This document shows, in pieces, positions 33,736 through 42,599 of a stretch of DNA of 64,000 nucleotides. Source of the DNA: Noviherbaspirillum pedocola (lineage in GTDB: Bacteria; Pseudomonadota; Gammaproteobacteria; Burkholderiales; Burkholderiaceae_D). Each line of letters opens with the position of its first letter. The stretch's first letter is position 1. The notes below the pieces were generated by a model. The model was not told the DNA's origin, did not search any database, and was given only the letters and a program-made list of their open reading frames with translations. The stretch lies in NCBI RefSeq assembly GCF_016632335.1, contig NZ_JAEPBG010000006.1:1-64000 (forward strand), given 5' to 3'. Position numbers and translations under genes: made by a program.

Positions 33736-35259
33736 TTACCGCAGCAGCGACAGCACGCCGTTGGGCAGCGCGTTGGCCTGGGCCAGCATCGCGGTGCCGG
33801 CCTGCTGCAGGATCTGGCTGCGCGCCAGGTTCGCGGTTTCAGAGGCGAAGTCGGCGTCCTGGATGCGGCTGCGCGAAGCGGTCAGGTTCTCCGACTGCGC
33901 CTGCAGGCCGCTGACCACTGCGGTGAAGCGGTTTTGCAGTGCGCCCAGGTTCGCGCGGGCCGTGTTGACCTGGCCGAGCGCGCCGTCGATGGTGGCCAGC
34001 GCCTTCTGAGCACCGGCTGCCGTCGAGATGTCGACGTTGGCCACGCTGTCCACCGAGGACACCGTGGTGGCATTGGTGGTGCCAGTGGTCAGGCCGGCAT
34101 ACGCCGCATGGCCGCCACCGATCACGATGCCGCTGGAGCTGGTGCTGGACAGCGACACGGTGCCGTGGGTGTCGACGGTGGTGCCGGCCGCGCCGCCAGT
34201 GATGGCTTTCGTGCCGACAGTCAGGCCGGTTGCCGCTTGCAGCGCGGTCTGGTCCGCCGTTGCGGTCGCGGCGTCGACAGCGCTGCCGGTCATGCCGAGC
34301 GAGATATCGCGGCCATCGGTGGCCGTCAGCGTCAGCGCGCCGGTGGTCACGTCGGCGGTGGCGGTCACGCCGGTCTGCGAGCTGACCTTGTTGATCGCTG
34401 CTGCCACGTTTGCGCCCTGGCCTGCAGCGGTGCCGCCGGCAGCGATCGCGCCCACGTCCACGCCGTTGATGGAGAAGCTCTTGTTGGCGGCGATCGCGCC
34501 GAAGGCGGTAGCCGCGCCGCCGGCCACGGAGGTGGCGTTGGCGGTAGCGGTCACGCCGCTTTGCGCGGAGACGGCATTGATGGCTTGCGCCACCGAAAAG
34601 GCGCTCGAGGCCGACTGGCCGGGCAGGCTGCCGATGTTGGACGGACCGACTTGTTGGCCATTCAGGGTCAGGTCGCCGGCGCCGAGCGCCTGGGTCATCA
34701 CGCCGGAGGTGACGGTGGCGCTCGAGGTTTGGCCGGCCACGCCGAGCTGGGTGGTCTTGGCGCTGGCAATGGCGGCCACGGTGATGCGGTCGTTCTTCGT
34801 CGCGTTTGCGCCGACCTGGAAGTTCTGCGCGGTGAAGCTGCCGTCGAGCAGGTTCACGCCATTGAACTGCGAGCTCGACGCGGTACGGTCGATCTCGTCT
34901 TTCAGCTGCGAGACTTCGGTTTGCAGCGCGGCGCGGTCGGACGGGCTGTTGGAGGCATTGGCCGATTGCACGGCCAGTTCGCGGATACGCTGCAGGCGGT
35001 CGCCGATCTGGCCGAGATCGCTTTCAGCAGTCTGGGCGAGGGAGATGCCATCGTTGGCGTTGCGGGCGGCCTGGTTGGAGCCGTTGATCTGCGCGGTCAT
35101 GCGCTGGGAGATCGCGAGGCCTGCGGCGTCGTCCTTGGCGCTGTTGATGCGCAGGCCGGTGGACAGGCGTTGCAGCGAGGTCTGCAGGCTCGACTGCGAG
35201 GTCGACAGGTTGCGTTGCGCATTGAGCGACGCGATATTGGTATTGATGACAGAAGACAT
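33736..35259 (-). CDS. fliC: Flagellin
   Basis: 507 residues. Conserved D0/D1 N-terminus (SSVINTNIASLNAQRNLSTSQ..., QNQAARNANDGISLAQTAE) and C-terminus (LGALQNRFTAVVSGLQAQSE, ARSQILQQAGTAMLAQANAL) enclose a variable middle. The middle holds repeated flagellin-IN motifs (INAVSAQSGVTATA and INKVSSQTGVTATA). It is exported by the flagellar type III system, helped by FliS. Gene starts with GAGGAGAGGG ribosome site; promoter candidate at 35357-35383. It may be glycosylated, given the nearby sugar genes (inference). Confidence 0.97.
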   Translation of the reverse strand: MSSVINTNIASLNAQRNLSTSQSSLQTSLQRLSTGLRINSAKDDAAGLAISQRMTAQINGSNQAARNANDGISLAQTAESDLGQIGDRLQRIRELAVQSANASNSPSDRAALQTEVSQLKDEIDRTASSSQFNGVNLLDGSFTAQNFQVGANATKNDRITVAAIASAKTTQLGVAGQTSSATVTSGVMTQALGAGDLTLNGQQVGPSNIGSLPGQSASSAFSVAQAINAVSAQSGVTATANATSVAGGAATAFGAIAANKSFSINGVDVGAIAAGGTAAGQGANVAAAINKVSSQTGVTATADVTTGALTLTATDGRDISLGMTGSAVDAATATADQTALQAATGLTVGTKAITGGAAGTTVDTHGTVSLSSTSSSGIVIGGGHAAYAGLTTGTTNATTVSSVDSVANVDISTAAGAQKALATIDGALGQVNTARANLGALQNRFTAVVSGLQAQSENLTASRSRIQDADFASETANLARSQILQQAGTAMLAQANALPNGVLSLLR

Positions 35260-35356
35260 TTCCCTCTCCTCAGTAGCGTTCGGCTTATTCGTTCAGGTGT
35301 AGAGCGGCTCTTTGTGCTGGCGGCGCTTAAGAGATTGAGCCGCGTTGCATAACTGC

Positions 35357-35383
35357 ATTACGGGCCTCGCTTAAAAAACTAAA
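35357..35383 (-). promoter_or_regulatory. Candidate sigma-28 promoter for fliC (weak)
   Basis: On the minus strand TTTAGTTT (35383-35376), 11 bases, CCCGTAAT (35364-35357). It matches the -35 consensus TAAAGTTT at 6 of 8 but the -10 GCCGATAA poorly (4 of 8). Spacing is right. It is about 100 bp upstream of the fliC ATG. Confidence 0.35.
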
Positions 35384-35412
35384 CGAAACTGGCCGTTTTG
35401 TTACCAAGTCGC

Positions 35413-36405
35413 TTAATTTGTGGAGTTGGGAGAAATTAATTGAGAAATTGGAGAATTTCCTGTCACAGGGGATTCGAGGAAGGTGCCGTAGCATTCACGC
35501 GCCGCCATGCCGCAGCGTTCGTCGAACGGCGTGTCGAAGGTCCCGTTGGGCAGGCCAAGCCGCGATTCGAATTTGCGCGCGCGCTTTTCACTGAATCCGG
35601 TGCCGTTCTTATAGTTCGCTGACAAGTAATGGGACAGTGCCGAATTCGACAGGCCGAGCATGGCGGCCATCCTGTGGCGCTTCTTGTCGGCCACCTCGTC
35701 CACGCAGCGCAGCAACCAGGCGCGGCGGTTGGCGTAGATGTCCCGAATGGCGGGAGAATGCGGTTCCAACGGACGTGACGGCGAGGCGAAGAAGCCGCAG
35801 TGCTGCATCAGTTCGAGGTTATGGCGGCGCCGCGCATGGCACATGATCGAGAACTCGCGCACTTCGTCCTCGGACAGGCCCGGCAGTAGCAACAGCCACT
35901 GTCGCTGCATCGCGGATAGCGGCGCGGTGTCGCACGTCTGCGGCAGATCCGTGCACGGGAAAAAAGGCTGATCCATGCAGCCTTCAGGCATGCCAAGCCG
36001 GACTTCGATCGTCCTCGCGGCGGTATCGCCGATGCTTCTCCCGCCGTAGTAATTCGCGTCGAGGAACTGGGCCAGGTAAGACTTGCCGAAGCCAAGCAGT
36101 TCCTCCATGGTGCCGCGCCTGCCATTGGCGAAATAGTAGACCCAATACAGCATCCAATCCCGGCGAATCTGGTACTTCGCATCCTTTGCCGCCGGCGTAT
36201 CGCCCGCGCCTGCGAGCACACGCGCCTTCGTCATCGGCAACCCGCCAAGCTTGTCATGCCGGTTCTTGATGACGCGAGTGAATTCCCAGATGTCGCGCGG
36301 ACCCAGGCGGTCCAGCAGATCAACCCACGCCCGTTCGGGCTGGCGTAATTCGGCGAGGGTCACAAGAACGTGCGCGTCGCACGGTGCTGCAAGGGGTAGG
36401 CTCAC
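35413..36405 (-). CDS. Hypothetical protein made of two tandem HTH-like modules
   Basis: 330 residues. The protein is an internal duplication: residues 81-148 and 227-294 carry the same module, with shared LG(F/L), L(A/S)(Q/H)(F/Y)L(D/S)ANY, (A/K)RxxEx RLG(M/L)P and D(Q/T)PF patterns at corresponding positions. Preceding segments also match in part (LGPRDIWEFTRVIKNRH and LSEDEVREFSIMCHARRRH). The module resembles Cro/CI-type repressors whose conserved C-terminal stretch reads RLGLPxGWxD. It is directly upstream of fliC, same strand, with a 150-bp gap holding the fliC promoter. No signal peptide. A regulator role is likely; its targets are unknown. Confidence 0.72.
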   Translation of the reverse strand: MSLPLAAPCDAHVLVTLAELRQPERAWVDLLDRLGPRDIWEFTRVIKNRHDKLGGLPMTKARVLAGAGDTPAAKDAKYQIRRDWMLYWVYYFANGRRGTMEELLGFGKSYLAQFLDANYYGGRSIGDTAARTIEVRLGMPEGCMDQPFFPCTDLPQTCDTAPLSAMQRQWLLLLPGLSEDEVREFSIMCHARRRHNLELMQHCGFFASPSRPLEPHSPAIRDIYANRRAWLLRCVDEVADKKRHRMAAMLGLSNSALSHYLSANYKNGTGFSEKRARKFESRLGLPNGTFDTPFDERCGMAARECYGTFLESPVTGNSPISQLISPNSTN

Positions 36406-36847
36406 GTTTCAGTCATGTCCGCAGAGGTCGATCTACATGCCAGCCGATGATGCATCGGGCGGCGCCGCGCTCCCGGCTGGCACAAGCTTCGCTGCCGAGT
36501 CGGAACGTTTCCGTGATGCTAGATGCTTCATGGATACTAAAGAGCGATGAGTCGTATGAAAACACAACAAGATTCGTTTAAAAGGAAAAATATTGAGAAT
36601 GAGCCGCCAATGTTGCGCTTCAGCATCGTATCGAAGGGTAAAAAAAGGATATTTGCGGCAACGAAACGGCGAAATGCGCCAATTATTCGACCTGTGAAAA
36701 TTGCTGTGCAACAATATTTTGCCGTCGAGGCCCGTAACCCGGCCATTAGAGAGCCGGGCATGCGGAAAGTCGGTCGAGCGGTCGTCGCTTTGACGGAGGG
36801 ATGCAGCCACGCTGCAGTGACATTATTTTTCTGGGAAAGAGCAAGAC
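36406..36847. other. 440-bp region upstream of second cspA
   Basis: No secure gene. A frame on the minus strand (36433-36810) has odd composition with many Arg and Ser and no recognised feature; it is probably spurious. The end near 36830 has the csp ribosome site (GGGAAAGAG). An AT-rich pocket lies at 36540-36720. Confidence 0.45.
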
Positions 36848-37051
36848 ATGGCTACTGGTACGGTGAAGTGGTTCAACGAACCCAAGGGTTGGGGTTTCAT
36901 TACCCCGGATGAAGGCGGTGCGGACCTGTTCGCGCATTATTCGGCGATCCAGAACGCAGGCTTCAAAACCCTGAAAGAAGGTCAGCGGGTGTCGTTCGAC
37001 ACCGTCAACGGCCCCAAGGGCGCGCAAGCGTCCAACATCAAGGTCATCTGA
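36848..37051 (+). CDS. Cold-shock protein (CspA family), second copy
   Basis: 67 residues, one cold-shock domain with RNP1 as PKGWGFITP and RNP2 as [10 protein letters not shown]. It differs from the copy at 11168 at about a quarter of positions, e.g. the EPKGWGF start. RNA chaperone role as for the family. Ribosome site GGGAAAGAG precedes ATG. A hairpin (37057-37080) follows the stop by six bases. Confidence 0.97.
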   Translation: MATGTVKWFNEPKGWGFITPDEGGADLFAHYSAIQNAGFKTLKEGQRVSFDTVNGPKGAQASNIKVI

Positions 37052-37056
37052 ACCTC

Positions 37057-37080
37057 GCGGGAAGGCGCAGCCCTTCCCGC
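37057..37080 (+). terminator. Hairpin after second cspA
   Basis: GCGGGAAGG (37057-37065) pairs exactly with CCTTCCCGC (37072-37080), loop CGCAGC. There is no T-run, so termination is uncertain. Confidence 0.5.
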
Positions 37081-37173
37081 ACATGCCGCCGGATCATCGT
37101 ATCCGGTCGGCTCTATACAACGGCTTTAGGGCGGCAGCCTGCGCATCAACGACTGGCGTCACCCGTGCCGGCC

Positions 37174-37698
37174 TCATGCCTTGGAAGATTTCGGGCGGCC
37201 CGGTTTCAGCGGCGTGAGCGCATCGATACGCTTGCGCAGGCTTGCCATGTCCAGCGCATGGACCATGCCGATGCCGATGCGCAGCAACTGGCTTTTCTTG
37301 ACTTCGAATCCGGCCTTCAGACAGGCGTGCTTGATATTGGCCAGCATCGCATATTCGTCGTCTGGCATCGTGAAGCTGTCCCGAGTCAGCCTTGGCTTCT
37401 TTGCCTTGCCCTTCTCCGTCTTTGCCACAGCGCGTGTTTTGCTGTCTGCTTGCTGTGCCGCCGCTGCCTTGTCGGCTGCTTTTGCGGGCGACGCCTTGGC
37501 TGCTTTCTTCACCGGAGCTGCACCAGCTTTCGCAGCTTTCGGCGATGGCGCTTTCGCTGGCCTTTTGGCTGGCGCCGCCTTGGCTGCCTTTGCATCTGCA
37601 GCCGCGTCGGTCCCTGCCAATTTTAGTTCCGGCACTGCCGCCGCGCTTTCCGGCTGATCGGCAACCTGGCCGGCTGGCTTGGTGGTTTTCGCGTTCAT
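37174..37698 (-). CDS. Histone-H1-like Ala/Lys/Pro-rich protein
   Basis: 174 residues from ATG 37698 (ribosome site GGAGAGAG just before). The first ~100 residues are a low-complexity KAAKAAPAKRPAKAPSPK-type region as in histone H1 tails. The last ~75 are ordered (LTRDSFTMPDDEYAMLANIK ... SLRKRIDALTPLKPGRPK). This is the layout of betaproteobacterial H1-like DNA-binding proteins related to Bordetella BpH1 in composition, with a distinct C-terminal domain. It should coat or compact DNA. Upstream are HU (24973) and downstream SWIB (53514). Confidence 0.78.
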   Translation of the reverse strand: MNAKTTKPAGQVADQPESAAAVPELKLAGTDAAADAKAAKAAPAKRPAKAPSPKAAKAGAAPVKKAAKASPAKAADKAAAAQQADSKTRAVAKTEKGKAKKPRLTRDSFTMPDDEYAMLANIKHACLKAGFEVKKSQLLRIGIGMVHALDMASLRKRIDALTPLKPGRPKSSKA

Positions 37699-37815
37699 GT
37701 CTCTCTCCAAAAAGGTATAAATCGTTTATACGAATTGCATTCTAACGCGGAGCTTGGCGATTTGCGTCGGGAGTCACGCTTTTGTCTCACCGAACCCGTT
37801 TGGCCCGATTTGCAT

Positions 37816-38193
37816 TCAAACGCTGTGTGTTGCGCGCATCGGCTCGAATTTGTTTCTGGAGACGACATCGTTCCAGATTGCCTGGCGTAGCCTCTCGTCC
37901 AAAATGCCGCGGTAAGGCGCGAAACGGCGCAGGTGCACGTAACGATGCTGATCATCGGTCATGGCCGCGATCAGATCTTCCTCGGAACCATTGACGATAA
38001 TTGTTTCCCATTCGTCGTACTCCGCGCACCAGCTTCCTTTCTCCTTCCACCGGTCAAGATTCGTCAGGCTCTTGATGCGTATCTGGGAAAGGGTGTGCCG
38101 CGCGAGGACGGCACTGGCGATTGCTTCGTTGACGTCATCGATGCGCTCTTGCCTACTGCGCACGACGGGCCCCTCAGGATTGGAGCGTGGCAT
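37816..38193 (-). CDS. Hypothetical protein
   Basis: 125 residues, soluble, mostly helical: SRQERIDDVNEAIASAVLAR, LTNLDRWKEKGSWCAEYDEW, FAPYRGILDERLRQAIWND. No recognised family. No signal peptide or membrane segment. The codon use looks normal and the composition balanced, so I take it as real. Confidence 0.5.
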   Translation of the reverse strand: MPRSNPEGPVVRSRQERIDDVNEAIASAVLARHTLSQIRIKSLTNLDRWKEKGSWCAEYDEWETIIVNGSEEDLIAAMTDDQHRYVHLRRFAPYRGILDERLRQAIWNDVVSRNKFEPMRATHSV

Positions 38194-38309
38194 TTTAGAA
38201 ACCGGGACGGGAAAAGGTAGCCGATCCTACCCTCGGATTTTCCGGTTCGGATTGATGGCTTCGTATGCGAAGCGAACGCAGGTTTGACCGCGCGCGGCTG
38301 CGATGCACG

Positions 38310-38771
38310 CTACATCGGATGTCTTTGCACGACTTGCGGAACGGGCGCGCTCGGCGTGTCCACGCGCAGCTCCATTAATTCCGCCATGAGCAGGAACCAG
38401 ACGACGGACAGCACGGCGTAGATCCATAACCGCGGCCTGCCGAAGCGCATGCGGTAAGCCACTCCGCCATGCAGAAAATTGATGATGAACAGGAAGATCG
38501 AGATCACGGCAAAAGCCGCCGCCGCGAATTCCCCGAAGTGCGGGATGAATGACATCGACGGCCTGGTGTTGACATGGTGCGAGGCGTACATCAGCGTGCC
38601 GGCAATGCCGTAGTTGCGGATGTGGTCGAACAGAAATTTCATGTCGACTTCGCGCACCTGAAGGAAGTCGTACAGGTGACCGTGAGCTTCCTTGCACAGC
38701 GAGACGGCCGCATGACGCTCGGCCTGTACGAAAGCGCCGGCATCGGCAAGCGTCTTCAGTCTGCTCTTCAT
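38310..38771 (-). CDS. Hypothetical two-helix membrane protein
   Basis: 153 residues from ATG 38771 (two further Met lie upstream and the start is uncertain). Soluble N-terminal part (LKTLADAGAFVQAERHAAVS, KFLFDHIRNYGIAGTLMYAS), two membrane helices (GEFAAAAFAVISIFLFIINF and LWIYAVLSVVWFLLMAELM) and a short tail. No family recognised. Stop is 71 bp from nothing obvious; it is upstream of no operon partner. Confidence 0.5.
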   Translation of the reverse strand: MKSRLKTLADAGAFVQAERHAAVSLCKEAHGHLYDFLQVREVDMKFLFDHIRNYGIAGTLMYASHHVNTRPSMSFIPHFGEFAAAAFAVISIFLFIINFLHGGVAYRMRFGRPRLWIYAVLSVVWFLLMAELMELRVDTPSAPVPQVVQRHPM

Positions 38772-38893
38772 GCTCTTTTCGCGCCTCGCCGTCATCCAGG
38801 CCGCCGGCTTCGTGCACATGGCGCAAAGGCGGATAGCGTTTCAAAAATGCAGTGTATGCCTGACCTTTCCCTGCCGCAATGAAAAATGTGGTG

Positions 38894-41800
38894 TCAGTTC
38901 ACGCCAGACGACTTCAGATAGATCATCCGGCGTTTGCCGCTGATGGCCGGGCGCACTTGCTGCGATGCGATCGGCGAGCTCACGCCGCCTTGGCGCTGCG
39001 CCGCGCCGATGATCACCGTAACCGGGCGGCCGTTGATGACGACGGTGCCCATCACCGGCGACGGCGGCAAGCCTCCACCCGCGAAGATCGCGGAACGGTT
39101 TCCGCCGCACAGTCCCGGCACGCCGATCGCGCCGGCGCCATTGAGTAGGCTTAGCCAGTATCCCCGCGCTTCGCCCAGCCCAGCCGAGCAGCTGCTGGCC
39201 GACGGCGGCACGGCGCGGTTGGTGGAAAAGCTGATCATGCCGCCGGCGATGACGGCCGACGTCACCACCTGTTCTCCGTAACCGTGTTCCGACAGGTTGA
39301 CGAACCAGCCGTGATACGGCCCATTGGGCAGCGCCGCGCTCAGGTTGCAGCTGTTCGGCGAGGTGTTGTCCAGCATGGCGATGGTGTCGTCGAGATTCGT
39401 CGTGGTGGTCGCGGCCAGATCGTCCAGATAAACATAGAAGCGGTTCGTGATCTGCGAGCGCACCGGGTACTGGCTTTGCAGCGGGTGTTCCCGGTCACCC
39501 GAGCCCAGCGCGACATAGACCTTGCTGCCGGCTTGCAGAAGCGCCGGCGCGAACAGGAACTTGCGGTTAGCGCCCGTGGTATACGCGACTCGGTTCATGC
39601 TCCAGCTTGAGGCCGGCAGTGGTGCCTTCGTGCCGGGGGCGTCGATGAAGCCGATTCGGTAGATGTTGCCGCCGGTGTCAGCCACATAGGCGTAATCGAC
39701 CATGCCATCGCCGTCGATATCGATCAGCGCTACGTCAGCCGCGACGCTGCGTAGCGTTGGAAATGAGGTCAGCAATGCGCCGGTCTGCGCATCGAAGATG
39801 AAGATGCCTGCGCCCTTCGGCGTAGTGCAGGAAGGCGACGCCGAATCGGCGTCTTCGCACTTGTCGTACCCGCCGCCGACGATCACCACCGGCGCGGTGC
39901 TGGAATATCCCTTGATGAGCGCCACGGATGGCGTGGACCACGTCTGCCCGATGCCCTGCATTCCGGCCGTGCATCCGGTGTCGTCGGACAGGTTCGGGCA
40001 GCCTGCCTTCCACAACAGCGCTGGCGCATTCGGGTTCGTCACATCGAAGCCGTACAGCATGCGTCCGCCGCGCCGCATGGCCGGGTAGATCCAGACCTTG
40101 GAGTTGTCCGCGTTCTGGAACACGCCGATTGCGCCATCGAAAAAATAGTCTTTCGGTGTTGGCGTGGGCGTAATGCCAGTACCCATGCCAGGGTAGGCGA
40201 TCAGCGGGCTGTTCGTCTGCAGCCGCTGCAACTTGCCGAAGAACTCGGGCGCGACAAAGCTCCAGCGCTCCCGGCCGGACGCCGCATCGATGGCGCGCAG
40301 CATGCCGTCGTTCGCGCCGTAGTAGACCGTCACGCCGGTGGCGCCGCCGTAGTTGACCGGCAGCGGGCGTGAATGCACCACGTCGCCGTGGATCGAGGCG
40401 CGCGTCTCCGTGATATTGCCGTTGCCGTTTTCGTCGTTGACGTCCTGGCCCAGCACGTAATTGACCAACGGCGCCGACAGCCCGGAGCTCGCGGTTGAAA
40501 ACGGCACGATGGCGGTTCCCGACTGGGTGTAGACAGTACGGTTGACCGCCCATGTCGGCGCGGTGTTCGTCGTCGGCGGATTGTTCCCCTTGCGGATCAC
40601 TTCGGCTACAGCGCCCTTCTCGACGATCGGGCCGTCCGGCGCGTCTGAGAAGCGGTTGTACGAGGTAACGGAGGCTGGGCAGCTTCCCGCGGGCGTCGGG
40701 TTTTCCGCGACGCTTTGCCAGTAGGTTCCGGAATCCGTCGTCCAGAAGCTGGTCGCGCAGGCGGTCACGAACCCCGTCAGCGGATTGACCACCAGGTTGC
40801 CAATTGCGTCGGTCAGGTCGACCGACGCGCCATTATTGGCAAGCTGGTACTGCTTCATGTTGCCCATCCAGCGCGGCGCGGCGTTCGGGTCCGGGCGGAA
40901 CATGCCAATGAATACCTGGTTGGCATTCTGCGCCCGGTTCGTCGCCGATACCGGCAGGCTGGCCGCGGCGAAGGCGTCATTGACGCTCTGGATCTCGGTG
41001 AAGATCTGCTCGAGCGCGGCCAGCACCTGGCTGCTCGACTGCGCGGTGTAATACTTGCCGCCGCCGGCGCGCGCCATATTGGACAGGTAGTTCGATTGCG
41101 TCGGCTGGCTGGGGCCGGTCTTCGGGCCGTATACGTCCAGCGTATAGGTGTTGACGTTCTGCTGACCGGCCAAGCTCGACACATCGGTCAGGTACAGGAA
41201 TCGCGCCCACTCGTCACCGCTGTAGACCTTGCTGCCGTTGTCCATCGCATTCGGCAGCACCGGCGTCGTGTCCCCGCCGACATTGGGCAACAGCGTCGTG
41301 TCGTCCTGGTTCGGAAAGCCGTTGCCGATGAAGACGATGATGTTGCGCGCGCAGGGATTCGTGATCGGCGAGACATAGGTGGAAAAGTCGCTACTGTAGG
41401 CCTGCGGATCGACCTGCGACGTCGGAAACGATGTGGCGTAGCGCGTTTGGCCGAAGTGGGTGCGGTCCAGCGGCGAGCCTGCGATGCCGTCATTGGCATG
41501 TGCCGGGCTGGTGTACCCGCCGAAGTATTTGAACGCGTCGAACATGACGCCGCCATAGTTGGCGCTGCTGGAAGCTTTCCAGGCCGAATCGGTGATGTTG
41601 GCGTTGCGCGCGGCGAGCCATTGCTGCCATGTCGAGACGTTTGTCGCATCCATTGGCTTGATGCCGAAAACGACCATGCCGCCGACGCTGCTCGAATTCG
41701 TGCTCATCAGCATCAGCCCGACATTGATGTTGCTGCCGAGCGAGCCGATGACCTGGCTAAGTGCGGTGACTTCGGCCTGCCCCTGCGCGGTTTTGTCCGC

Positions 41801-41980
41801 CCATCCCTGGCTCTGCGATGACCAGTTCGAGGTGTTGTCGAGGACGATGAGCACATTGACCGCGCCGGCAGACCCGGTATTCGGCGTGGTGAAAATGTCG
41901 ATATCGTCGGCCTGCGCCGGAAGTCCGGCCGCCATCAATGCGGCCACGGCCACAGCCTGCATGCGCGAACGCATTTTCAT
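38894..41980 (-). CDS. pilY1: Type IV pilus tip protein PilY1
   Basis: 1028 residues. Signal peptide ends at AQADDID. N-terminal von-Willebrand-like part VNVLIVLDNTSNWSSQSQG with a degenerate MIDAS (DNTSNWS), and the C-terminal PilC-type beta-propeller with the calcium loop DIDGDGMVDYAYV and further GxxxVWIYP-like strands. PilY1 sits at the pilus tip in priming complex with minor pilins, and mediates adhesion, retraction control and surface sensing. It is the last gene of the operon; long and low-complexity Asn/Thr/Gly runs are usual for the family. Family length varies widely (1000-1200), this is at the short end. Confidence 0.93.
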   Translation of the reverse strand: MKMRSRMQAVAVAALMAAGLPAQADDIDIFTTPNTGSAGAVNVLIVLDNTSNWSSQSQGWADKTAQGQAEVTALSQVIGSLGSNINVGLMLMSTNSSSVGGMVVFGIKPMDATNVSTWQQWLAARNANITDSAWKASSSANYGGVMFDAFKYFGGYTSPAHANDGIAGSPLDRTHFGQTRYATSFPTSQVDPQAYSSDFSTYVSPITNPCARNIIVFIGNGFPNQDDTTLLPNVGGDTTPVLPNAMDNGSKVYSGDEWARFLYLTDVSSLAGQQNVNTYTLDVYGPKTGPSQPTQSNYLSNMARAGGGKYYTAQSSSQVLAALEQIFTEIQSVNDAFAAASLPVSATNRAQNANQVFIGMFRPDPNAAPRWMGNMKQYQLANNGASVDLTDAIGNLVVNPLTGFVTACATSFWTTDSGTYWQSVAENPTPAGSCPASVTSYNRFSDAPDGPIVEKGAVAEVIRKGNNPPTTNTAPTWAVNRTVYTQSGTAIVPFSTASSGLSAPLVNYVLGQDVNDENGNGNITETRASIHGDVVHSRPLPVNYGGATGVTVYYGANDGMLRAIDAASGRERWSFVAPEFFGKLQRLQTNSPLIAYPGMGTGITPTPTPKDYFFDGAIGVFQNADNSKVWIYPAMRRGGRMLYGFDVTNPNAPALLWKAGCPNLSDDTGCTAGMQGIGQTWSTPSVALIKGYSSTAPVVIVGGGYDKCEDADSASPSCTTPKGAGIFIFDAQTGALLTSFPTLRSVAADVALIDIDGDGMVDYAYVADTGGNIYRIGFIDAPGTKAPLPASSWSMNRVAYTTGANRKFLFAPALLQAGSKVYVALGSGDREHPLQSQYPVRSQITNRFYVYLDDLAATTTTNLDDTIAMLDNTSPNSCNLSAALPNGPYHGWFVNLSEHGYGEQVVTSAVIAGGMISFSTNRAVPPSASSCSAGLGEARGYWLSLLNGAGAIGVPGLCGGNRSAIFAGGGLPPSPVMGTVVINGRPVTVIIGAAQRQGGVSSPIASQQVRPAISGKRRMIYLKSSGVN

Positions 41981-41993
41981 CGCAATCCCCTTG

Positions 41994-42599
41994 CTAATTG
42001 CAGTTGTAGGTCGAATTCACATCGTCGGTCGACGTGCGCACCTTGATGCCGGCAGAGACGGTAGCCGTGGCTTGCGCGGTGGCGTCGGTTGCCACGGCGT
42101 CGATGTCCCAGAGCGTCTCGGCGCACATCGACATGGTGTTGTTGGCGCCGGCCACGCCATACGACTGCGCAACCCCGACCGCGCAGCCGGCGTCGTCCGG
42201 TCGGGACAGGTTGAGCGCCGAGTTGAGCATCGGCTTTACCTGCTGCACGCACGGCGCGGCCTGCATCTGTCCTGACGCCGGCAGGCTGCCGATCTGCACG
42301 GTGATGTCCGCGGTGCCGTCGCCGTTGACGTCCACGCAATTGGTGTTCGGCGTGCCGTTGCATGGCGCGGGCAACGCGCTGCCGGGGTTCTGCGGGAAGG
42401 TGCCGTTGCTGAAGACCTGCTCGATCGTGCTTTGCGCCGCAGCCAGCGCCTGGTTGTGCTGCTGCAGGTTGCCCACGACCTGCGTGCTGGTGCCGCCCAA
42501 GCGGTACGTCGTCAGGCCCAGCAGCGTCATCAAAAGCAGCATGATGAGCGCCACGATCATGGATGCGCCGCGCTGGCGGCAGGCCGCTCGCTGAATCAT
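41994..42599 (-). CDS. pilX: Minor pilin PilX
   Basis: 201 residues, start overlapping the pilW stop (ATGA). N-terminus MIQRAACRQRGASMIVALIM: prepilin peptidase site RG|ASMIV without the position-5 Glu, which is normal for PilX. Then TLLGLTTYRLGGTSTQVVGN and a periplasmic domain with Cys. Part of the tip priming complex with PilV, PilW, FimT and PilY1. The start was set by overlap with pilW and the class III signal. Confidence 0.9.
   Translation of the reverse strand: MIQRAACRQRGASMIVALIMLLLMTLLGLTTYRLGGTSTQVVGNLQQHNQALAAAQSTIEQVFSNGTFPQNPGSALPAPCNGTPNTNCVDVNGDGTADITVQIGSLPASGQMQAAPCVQQVKPMLNSALNLSRPDDAGCAVGVAQSYGVAGANNTMSMCAETLWDIDAVATDATAQATATVSAGIKVRTSTDDVNSTYNCN

Noticed and set aside
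33514-35352. Long open frames of 400-600 codons on the plus strand opposite fliC
   Set aside because: They mirror the codon pattern of fliC in GC-rich DNA and have Arg/Gly/His-rich compositions without any fold; fliC is secure.
36433-36810. 125-codon minus-strand frame before the second cspA
   Set aside because: No recognisable fold, and it covers what should be the csp promoter; ribosome site absent.
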